Shown piece by piece: positions 55,091-64,000 of a stretch of DNA of 64,000 nucleotides. Below the pieces are notes generated by a model that saw nothing but the letters and a program-made list of their open reading frames with translations, was not told where the DNA came from and did not search any database. The position numbers and the translations under genes were made by a program. Every line of letters starts with the position of its first letter. The stretch's first letter is position 1. This DNA is from Penicillus capitatus (taxonomy: Eukaryota > Chlorophyta). The DNA lies in the NCBI GenBank assembly GCA_965649825.1, contig OZ287703.1, positions 62,001-126,000 on the forward strand, given 5' to 3'.

Positions 55091-57043
55091 CTATTGGAAT
55101 CTCCCCCTTTTCTTACGCTGCCTTTCCTCTTTCGTGACGAACATACCTAGGAACTTATGCAACCTGAGACGACTCTTAGGATACACAACCTTACAAAAGA
55201 GACAGTCGTAAAGATTCAATTCTCTAAGCAACCCGCTACGCAACTGAACCTTGATACAAAGCTCGACCCTCACATATTTTCTGTCTGTTAAGCCAAAGTA
55301 GGGGGAGACCGAATTGAGCCTTTGCGATGACGTCTGTGTTGGATCGAAGAAGGCGACGGCATTGAGAGCGCCATCGCCAATGGACTGAACGACATCGAGC
55401 GAAAACGCTTCGGCATCCGGCGCCTTTGCCACGATCGACGCGATCTTGTCGATCGGAATGTGCAGCTGGGGATCGTAGGCGAGATCGATACGGAGACGAA
55501 AACGCTCGCCGCGTTTCAGAATGTAGACGGGACTGTCCTCGAGGAAATTGTCGAAGAAGGCGAGAGGCTCCCGAGACGCCCGATCGCAAAACGCCAGCGA
55601 TCGATCGTCGTCTGTGGCAAACATCTCGACATCGATTTCGAAACGCATGTGCTGCAAGAGGAAACACCGAAGCGCCCATTCGAACAGCTCCCGATCCATA
55701 CCAGCTGGCACATCGCCGACCTGACAGGCAGCGATCGGCGAAAGAACGTACGAAATATTATCGACACGTACGGTGTTCAGCAGGTCGATCATTCGCGTCG
55801 CGTCCGCGGTCCATCGAAAAAGTTTGTCTTCCAGGGCATCGGACGCTGTGTGCCGTTTCGTCGGGTCCTTCTGTAGCAGTGCACGGAGAAACGCGTCATC
55901 TTCGTCTCCCTTCACGCCATCTGGGGATGTCTCCAAGAGCTTGACGATGCCGAAGGCGTTTCGAACTGAGGAACCTGACAGCGAAACAAAAGCGGTGGTG
56001 CTGGTCTAGTGACATGACTTACAGGTGAGGACTTCAAAGGCGACGACACCGAAGGACCACATGTCCATCGAAGGCTCCATGCCGATCTGCTTCGGTCCTT
56101 GTCTGACGGTTCGGGTCAGTTCAGGACACGCAAATCGTCCAGCGTTCGATGGAACATCCGGTTCTCCCGTGGGCGATGCCGAAGAGAGTCCGATGAGTTT
56201 CCAAGTGGAGTCTGCCGAGAACCACATGACGTGTGACGGATCCAGATGGCCATGAACGATGCCTTGACTGTGAATGCACTCCAACGACCGCAAGATCTGT
56301 ACTACACAATCGCCGTCTGCGGTCTGGGACGGAGATGGCTTACGGAATGGAGGAGATCTCTGCGCTCGCTTATGGGCATCAACCAACGGGACATAAATTC
56401 GGCGAGTGTGTAGCAACCCCTTTCTAGCACCAGACAAGGAGGCAGTCCCTGAACATCGGTGACTGTCGCCAGCACTCTGCAGACGTGTCTGCGACGGCCT
56501 TGCAAGGCTCTGTGCGCGGCGAGTGCTTTCTGGAAGGCGGCAAGACGATGCTGAGGGTTGAAGAACTTTAAGAAGACTTCTTGGCCAGTGGACTGTTCGA
56601 CGGCGTAGAGGCAGTGTGGCTGATCTGGGTTGCGCTTTGATTGGATCCGGTACCTGCCATGGCCTCGCTCTCAGCGCATTCATGCTCGATTGGTGCGTTA
56701 TGTACTTTCCGGCAAAGAGGACGCCGTCTTTGAAGAGAGAAAGCTTCTTTGCGTCGAAATCCGCAGCATTGAAGCCATTTTCGCCGACGTCGGCGGTTGG
56801 CGTCTTATCACTAATTGCCAGTTGAAGAGAACGAGAGTTAGATGATGAGGGCACATACCTTATGTCAGCTGGCGGCGTTGAAACGCACGCTGGGGCATTC
56901 AATTGAGAGAGTGGGTATGTGGTGTTGTCTCGGACAGCTTTCTTGTGTTCTACACAAACGCACGTGATCTCCACCCATGTTCCGAAACTGCAAAGGAGGA
57001 ACCGGTAGGCAGAGATGGGCGGTCCGCAGGAGCATCGATGCAA
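55091..57043 (-). CDS. Protein kinase-like gene, probable pseudokinase
   Basis: Exons with firm junctions: ...-56706, 56653-56344, 56296-56023 and 55974-55091; an upstream exon joins after a GTATGTG intron near 56850. The kinase begins LFAGKYRIQSKRN, keeps the beta-3 Lys (EVFLKFF), then LVLERGCYTLAEFMSR, WSFGVVAFEVLTC and LLQKDPTKRHTASDAL. The catalytic loop is HGHLDPSHV where HRDLKPEN is expected (Asp to His, Asn to His). DFG is replaced by GLS, and the Gly-rich loop is missing. It is therefore almost certainly inactive as a kinase. The C-terminal 230 residues form an unrecognised domain. The start is uncertain: the frame to 57043 has no ATG. Confidence 0.72.
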
Positions 57044-57099
57044 TTTGATGGAGCATTATGTCGGCTGACATGATGTTCGGGCGCTTGGTTTGAATTCGT

Positions 57100-59431
57100 C
57101 GCGGAGGAGGACTTCGACGAACGTGGTCGCTGAAAAGGGAAGTGGTGTTTTGGACGGGTGCTGCTGCGACTGGATGTCGTTAGATGTCTTGTCTCCGCCG
57201 TTATTGCCGACTTATTGCGAAATGGCGGCGCGTGTTTTTTGCTACGAATGCGACCGGGAAAACGTAAAAGGAGCCAAGAAAGAGACCATATATGCTTCGT
57301 CCGTGCCGGAGAGTGGTCGCCGACACTGCTGTCGTCCACGCGTCCTAATGACAGCAAAGAGTAATGATGTGATGCGCCGTCACGTTAGAGAAACTTATTC
57401 TATCAAATAACGCTACGCACCGGAAGCATCGTGTCGCGAGACCATTCTGAGAAGTGCACGCGCGAAGATAGAAAACACACTGTGAAAGAAATGTCACTTG
57501 TTTTAGACATGACTAAGTGTTCTTTTTTGGGGGGCCTTTTCAAACGGCGGCTGCCCTTTTTTCAAGGCGGCTCAGGACGGCTGTCCCTCTCTGGTCCTCA
57601 AACGGAAGGGGGCTCATATTTCATAGCACTTCTGTAGATAAATAACCTGAAAAAGGGCCCTACCATTCTCCTGCGCCTCCCTTCAGCAGCGGGAGGAGAC
57701 ACGGGAGCCTTACGGTAAGGGCGCGCGGAAGCTGCTCTGTGCTGAGTGGTTGGGCTAAGCAACCGTCTTCCCTCTAACAGACAACTAACTCCGCACAATT
57801 TGTTATGCGTCGTACTTCATGCCTCTTCAGTTCTTTACCTTCGCCGTACGAAACAAATGTCACTGCTAACTAACTCTGCAACGGAATGGGGTCACACATC
57901 ATCACTTTCTACAGACCATCCCTGTCGCAGAGGCCAGCGTAGATGCCAACCAAGGACACAGCACAGTCTTTACTACCGATACCCGACACTCCTGGATCCA
58001 ACGCTTCTTCACGAGGAGCAAAGCAGAAGTGAAGAAGGCAAAGATGACAGCCCGACAGACAGGAACAGCGGATTCTGGGCGATGATGTACAATCATTGGG
58101 TCGCTTATGCCAACCGAGATGTGCTTAGCAGATATCAATAGAGGCCGCAGATGTGACTGCGGATGCCAGATGACACTTCGCAGCGCAGATCGCATTCGTT
58201 TTCACTCGAATGCATCCAGTTTCGTGTGCTTCTGATCGACGACGCCAAAAAACGGTGAGATGACGTGCAGGCCGAAACACGACGGCTTCGATTGTTTTCC
58301 CGTGGAGACACCGGATCGACTCCAACTCCACAATACCCTCCTCATCGGAGTCGGAAAAGGAAAATGGCGTGGCAACGCCCCCGAACGGAAGAGGTTTTCT
58401 TCATCTGTTGGCACAAAGATATGCAATCGTGCATCTTGCCGGCGGCGGCATAGGAATAAGATGCCCCAACAGATAGCGATCGCAGAATCGCAACGCCTCC
58501 TGCGCGCTGCTCGGTCTGAGAAAACACTCAGTGCATAGCGCTCTGCTGAATTATCGTTCAGCACTGGCCAACATGTCCACTCTGGCCATTGGTAGAGATG
58601 TCTGTCGACTTCGCCGTTGGCCACAACGACTTAAAGACAACTGAGCGGCAGGAGAGAGGTGGAGACAGAGATCGTTCGGCCAAGAGACAAGAACAACGGC
58701 CTTGACGCAAGGAACAGAAGAGTCTGTCGCTCCATGGCCACTGATTTGGGAAGGCTGAGAACATATCTGGCAGCTGTGAGCAGAGCGAATCCAGCCATCG
58801 TCGTCATCCCTTCGACCGAATCTCTTGTCCGTCACACATCTGGGATCGGCGATCTTCGAGGCTCCGGGATCACGGAGAGACAAAGATCGCAGAGACACGT
58901 CTACGGACTCTAAGAAAGATTTGCTGCGTGTATCGAGATTTGCGCACGATCTGAGTACGGGCTGCGTTCCGACGTCGGCTGACGTGTGACGCCTGAGAAT
59001 CTTTTGCAAGGAAATCGGGTGATACTTGTCGTCGCTGCTTGCCCTTTATCAGTTATCGCAGCCAACACTCTCATCCATCCACAAGGTATCTCGCTGATAA
59101 CAATTGCCAGAACAGACGCACCGTCATCCGAAAACTTAGCGAGGAGCACCGGCCAAAGGAAAATCTGTCAACAGCTTAAAACAGAATCTGTCGATACGTT
59201 CAAAAGAACAGGGACAGTAACTTCCCCTCCTAAAGGACAACACTCTCCAATGCTCAAACGATAGAGAGTGCACAAAAGAGATCCAACCCGCTTGCGGAGA
59301 CTAAGATTCAACCAACTGGCCGACGCTCAAAGATTGCAGCACGCTAGCCACAAATGCTGGACAGGCTCCTCTTGGATGCATGAAGGGAAGGGGTAGCGTA
59401 ACACAGTCCGTTGTTCGCTGTGTTGATCACG
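57100..59431. other. Long intergenic region, no gene resolved
   Basis: Several frames of 60-150 codons on both strands (for example minus 58551-59009) but no recognisable domain. Near 57530-57600 there is a G-run (TTTTTTGGGGGGCC) and pyrimidine-rich sequence. The right end is the 3' flank of the transporter gene. Confidence 0.35.
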
Positions 59432-60905
59432 TCAGCTCAGCACGGACCAGAGGAGAGATCCAAATGATCCGAGACAGAAAGCAAGCATCATGATGAAGGA
59501 GCTTATGTTTCCACTGATGAATTGCTCCGCCTTGCTATGCAATTTTGTCTGAGTCATCTTGAAACTGCACAGCAGAGTGTACCTGTTATCCAATCCGTCG
59601 ACAAATCGCATATGGCGGACGAGGTCTTACCCGTTTGACAATCCTACCAGTGCAGTCAGGGAGGAGATGACGAATGGATTGGAGAAATACATCATCGCAA
59701 AGAAGGTCGTGGGTATCAGCAGCAGTCTGCTGCAGACAAGGGCGGTACTGACCACGGGACTGTTCGGAATCCACTTCATCGGAGAGTATCGGCCAACATG
59801 GTTTGTTATGTTGAGCAAGAAGAGTAGCAAGATGCCGTACCAATCGCCCAGCGTCTCGCTCTGTACGAAGAACAGGGCGTGGCCGAATCAATAGACTTGG
59901 CAGCACACGAAATACCTCTGCGTCCGAAGCGACGCCAGGAAACATGACGGACAGTATGAACAGAGTGATGAAGGTGTTGGCCGACGCCAGTCTAGTCTTC
60001 TTCACCGTTCTCCACCATGGTCCCTCTACGTCGATCGATCCCGAGCGATCCGAAGAGATGTCCAACAGCAGAGGATCCCCTTCCTCTAGCATCGACAAAT
60101 CCGCTGTCCACACCGAGCTCGGCACGATGACCCATCTCTGAACGAGCAGACAACTCAGGCAGACTAGTGTCGCCGAGAAGAAATAGATCCTGGCACTCTG
60201 ACGCAGACCGTCAGACGAATCTGGGAAAGCTGCCTTCGTGGCGGCACGTAACGCAACGGTGAGAATTCCTGCAATTCCCCATCCACCCATGTATCCCTAT
60301 AGCCAAGGACACTCCAGCCACCCGTCACCGAGAAAACAGAGTCGCGCTTGGAAATGCCGGAAGGGTAGGTGTGCCATGAGTCCCGTAAAACTGCCTAGCG
60401 CAATTCCATTGAAGACCCCGAGCAGCGTGACGCAGAGCAGCAGAAGGAGAAAGGATGTCATTGTGCCTCCATCGTCGGCAATCACTGCGTAGTCCATCTA
60501 CAAGACATCCAGCATCGCCTCGTCGGGTGGGAGGCAGTAGTGTGCATACGACTGGAATGACGGACATGAACAGACTGAAGATGAAGAATCCCAGAGACAC
60601 TCGAAGATGCCCCACACCGCTTGGCGGAAAGAAACTGTTTCCTAGACTCCCCAGCAGGGTGAATGTCAAGTAACACGTCGCCGTCCATCGAGTGGCCTCG
60701 TAGTCCTGCGAATTGCGATTTGAGGCACCGAGGAACCGCGACTCGGCATTACGCTGAAGGCTTCTTTGAAGTAGTCGACTGCACAAGTTAACATGTTGAA
60801 CGGCATGAATACTCCGCAGCCCATAAAAAAGCAGCTCCAATAGAAGACGTCGAAACGCGGCGAGACGCTGTCGGCCAGCGAAGGCATCGATGGGTTAGTC
60901 GGCAT
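59432..60905 (-). CDS. Equilibrative nucleoside transporter (SLC29/ENT)
   Basis: Six exons: 60905-60753, 60705-60550, 60497-60348, 60296-59916, 59860-59631 and 59582-59432; 406 residues, normal for the family. TM1 has FYWSCFFMGCGVFMPFNMLT and AVDYF; then LLGVFNGIALGSFTGLMA, a long Ser/Asp-rich cytosolic loop after TM6, the TM8 region LLLFLLNITNHVGRYSP and the C-terminal ISSLTALVGLSNGYTLLCSF plus LAFCLGSFGSLLWSVLS. ENTs carry nucleosides or nucleobases by facilitated or proton-linked transport. The PWN of TM1 is PFN here. Intron 3 (60347-60297) starts GC rather than GT. A truncated copy lies at 44455. Confidence 0.9.
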
Positions 60906-63900
60906 TCCACTCAGTATACCTTGTATCCGAGATGGCCCGTGTACGTTATTATCTATAATTTTTGAATTGACATTCTATGGCTTCATGTACTTAATAAAGA
61001 TCCGCTCCTCAGAGGCGTTCGAGTTTAGCGAGTGTCGTCTTCCCGATTGATCGTCGACGATCAAGCATCCAATGTGACTTCGGATCGGAATCAGACCTCC
61101 AACAGCAGGAAGATGATGCAGAAAGCAGTTCATGAAAGCGGTTAAATTTTTGACGTTTGCAGACAAGGGTGTCGTTGCGATTGACAACAATAAAAAATCG
61201 TCTTGTCGTGTGCAATCGAATCCCGTTTGACGATTGAATAATCAAAAACTTCCGATCCAAACGAATAAACAAATGTCTATACCGATTTGATCGACATCGA
61301 ACAGATCAAAGACGATCGATTGTTATCGCCGGATCGATATCGTACTCGTCGAAGTCAAGTAAGTGACACCAGGTAGTTCGAAATTCATCCCATGAAAGTC
61401 TCAGACTAAGCAAACCGGACAAACCAAAGAGCGATTAGATTGTTTTCGATTAACATCGATCGATCGATCGATCGATTCGATATCGATATCGATATCGATC
61501 GGCAGCAGTCGACAGGATCATCAAGTCAATTTAAAGGACAGCATTGATTAGCTCGAAGTGCGTGCCAAGAGGCTTTCTAGGTTTTTTTTGAATTTGCTTA
61601 GCGATCATTCGATCCGATTTGTCAACAGACGGCTTTCTGTAACGTTGATGATTCTATTGTTCGACAGACGCTGATCGCTCAGCCTAGGTTGGTGAATCGA
61701 TCGTCGATGTTTCTCATCATAAATTGATCGAATATCGGTGACTCATTATTCATTGAATCGCTACATCGAACGAAGTGGATACGAGCATTCGACGTTCGAC
61801 AGTCGGATGAATGGCATCGGTGGTTCTCTTTTCGATTGATATCACGAATATAAACTAGTTCATTAACACCCGATTCTTGCGCATGCCTGTTGCTTAGACA
61901 ATCATATAGGCTAAAGCCTGAACTTGCTTTCTGCAATTGCCTTCCCGAAAAAACGTTGATCGATTCAGTTAACAGTGCACAAAGCGCCAGAATTCGATTC
62001 GAAGACGCGTGCAGTTTCGCACCGGATGATCGTGCGAACGATCAAAGTCGACTGGATCGAGTGTGGGATATCGAAATGATCGATGCATTGCGATCTTTGG
62101 TAACAGAATAATTCCAAGTGTCAATCGTTATCGATATGAAGTGTGACGATATGTGTCACGTACATTTGCGAGATCGATGCTTTCATGTACGACTTGTTCA
62201 ACAATGATCGATGGAAGCAGAGTCGTAGAATTCTCTCTTCGGTGAATCGCCTTCATTGGGCATCGGACTTCCTCCGATCGAATCAGACGAATTGCACAAG
62301 AATCGTCGAAGGCGTCTCGAATTGGGTAGAGTTGGAGGACTGAAGATAGATCGCTTCGATTTCGATGTACAGCGATCGATCGATCTAAGGTTCGAAGAAA
62401 GCTCTCTCTCGTCGTCTTGCTGTCGAAAACGACTTCACTTCTTTCCTTTCCATGCCTACTACTCACATGCGACTCGATAACGATTGTGCGGAGTTTCTAA
62501 TGTCCTTTGGAACTCGGCAATTGTGGTGCTACGGACGGAGATTTCGTCTCGACGAGAGACATCGTACAAAACAGCTCGATTGTGCCTGTCGTATTCTGTA
62601 TCGTCTGCCCGAATAGTCTTCAGACAAGTGAAAGCAAAGAAATTTTCTAATGTGTTAACGATACAACCGAGATCCGAATCGACGCGGACGTAACGGGTCA
62701 CTGGTTTTCGATCGTCCTTTCGGTAGTATTCGTAATGCCCGACGATATCAAATCACTCGAACACATGTTCAGATTTTGCATTCGTTACCCTCTGGAGAAA
62801 ACGCCAAGATGCCCCATACGAGCCAGATCATCGATCACAGAAACAAACGTCTTCTATCAGAACTGGTCCAAGAGCCGGGGTTGAAACGTTTCCTCCGCCA
62901 GCCATGACAAAGGCACCCAAATCCACATCCGTCTGACATCTCGCGTCGAACAGGAACGCGAAAGTCTCGACTTGGAGAAGTCGGCGATGACGAGACAGAG
63001 ATAGATCCATCCACGCGGACAACCATTCCAATCTTCCCAGAGAGAGAGATAGACCGGCTGCAGATGCGCGACGAGAAACACCTCGACGTCACACTCTGGT
63101 TCTCTGAAGCTCCTCGCAGTCCTCGAGTTTACCAAATGTCGTCAGCTTCGCGCCCTTCGTTGGATGGACAGCAACATTCTCCCAGACATATATCTGGTTA
63201 GCTGGCTGGTGGCGGAAGAGAGAGACATTGTCTCTCTCCACTGCGAGAGAAGCGGGCTCTGAAGAGTTCGATACGAAGCCTCGTCGGTTCGAATGTGGCG
63301 CATTCAGCATGAGTCATCGTCGAGGCAGATGTCAAGGGACTTCCGTCCGATGCATCCTCGACGCGAGGAGTCGAGGCCGTGTCATACCAGACAGAGGCAC
63401 CGGCTTCGGTGCTGATGCCGTCCGTCGGGGAACTGCAGTAAACAAAGCAACAGCACGGGCGAAGAGCTGAGACCCGCAGTCTGGGTTTTGTTCTGCACCG
63501 CATTCGAGGACCGAAGGGGAAGTCGCCGCATGGACATCCTTCCGCAGATGACAGCCAGACGCGACAGCACCAGTGCTGTCCGTCGTCGACCGGCGTCGCA
63601 GCACAGCAAACGCGTAGCTCTGCTGCGAACGGCGTCTGCTCACTGCACAGCCGCGGTAGGACACCGATGGATGCATCATGGCCTCCGGACCGGGGGACGA
63701 AGCGGGAGACGAGGAGACGGCGTTGCGCGGCCAGTCCACCGGCGCTCGGTCGTCGGCGCGGACGTCGATAGCGTGGATTTCTCTCTTCGCATGTCCCACC
63801 GCCGCACCGGACCAGTCGCAGCGGGAGTTGAACGGCCGTCCACAACGAACCGCCCAGGCGGAAACGTCCGTCTGTCTGCGGAGGGTCGCCCTCGTCCCTC

Positions 63901-64000
63901 ATCAGAAGTTCAGCAGAGAGGGGGGCCCGACCGTCAAGGCGGCGCGATTCGGAGCCCAGAGTCCGATGGTCTAGACTCTGCGAAGGGGCGCTCTCTCGAG
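60906..64000. other. No gene resolved
   Basis: From 60.9 to 62.8 kb the sequence is AT-richer, full of GATCGA-type words and broken into short frames. From 62.8 kb on GC rises and overlapping frames up to 234 codons appear on the minus strand (63198-63902) and 98 codons on the plus strand (63678-63974). Both are Arg/Ser/Ala-rich with no domain, the usual look of shadow frames. A gene may begin here and run past the window edge. Confidence 0.3.
61455..61500. repeat. GATC / GATATC simple repeat
   Basis: A (CGAT)n tract of about five and a half units runs directly into a (GATATC)n tract. Both are self-complementary, so the 46 bp can fold into a hairpin. Microsatellite of no evident function. 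Confidence 0.85.

Noticed and set aside
63198-63902. 234-codon minus-strand frame at the right edge
   Set aside because: GC-rich stretch with several overlapping frames on both strands, biased composition and no family motif; not enough to call a gene.
1-64000. CRISPR arrays, bacterial operons, ribosome-binding sites
   Set aside because: The window is intron-rich eukaryotic DNA; the tandem repeats present are ankyrin exons with coding periodicity, not spacers.

Overview
This is eukaryotic nuclear DNA, most likely from a protist. Nearly every gene is cut by short spliceosomal introns (about 41-64 nt; GT-AG with two apparent GC-AG cases), and there is a Ty3/Gypsy element, an Sm-F snRNP gene, SNARE and adaptor-type trafficking genes and a SAS-6-family basal-body protein. 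The SAS-6 domain argues for a lineage with flagella or centrioles. NPSN-type SNARE, TSET large subunit and EDR2-like genes argue against animals and fungi. I cannot name the organism from the sequence; an alveolate or another flagellate protist is only a guess.

Layout. 1-3.65 kb: the 3' part of a Ty3/Gypsy retrotransposon with intact-looking protease, RT, RNase H and integrase and a textbook -1 frameshift signal. 3.67-24.2 kb: an accessory zone of F-box-like/LRR genes (a 3' fragment at 3.7 kb; genes at 4.6, 7.6, 16.2- and 19.1- kb), a PLAC8 Cys-rich gene and two ankyrin loci. 25.3-40.1 kb: a dense island of conserved genes on alternating strands: NPSN Qb-SNARE(-), TSAUCER/TASH3-like TSET subunit(+), SmF(-), a coiled-coil protein(+), a VHS-GAT protein(-), uroporphyrinogen decarboxylase(+), an EDR2-like protein(-), an unrecognised gene(+), a SAS6-like protein(+) and an ABM-domain protein(-). 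40.4-51.2 kb: a second accessory zone with another F-box/LRR gene, a 190-bp palindrome, a nucleoside-transporter pseudogene, a decayed F-box/LRR paralogue and a third ankyrin locus. 51.9-60.9 kb: a coiled-coil gene, an organelle-type PPR protein, a catalytically degenerate protein kinase and an equilibrative nucleoside transporter. 60.9-64 kb: no gene could be resolved.

The most unusual system is the ankyrin family. Three loci (12.0-13.6+, 24.0-21.8-, 49.0-51.2+) share promoter elements at fixed distance from the ATG, a signal-peptide-like first exon, near-uniform tandem exons of exactly 99 nt in phase 0 (one 33-residue ankyrin repeat per exon), a 138-nt last exon and a conserved element about 360 nt past the stop. 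This symmetrical design lets exons be gained, lost or skipped without changing frame. One locus carries a broken 98-nt exon, another a 2-nt insertion, and all three need a frame change inside exon 1 to join the signal peptide to the repeats.

Exon models were deduced by hand from reading frame, homology and splice consensus; no transcript evidence was available.
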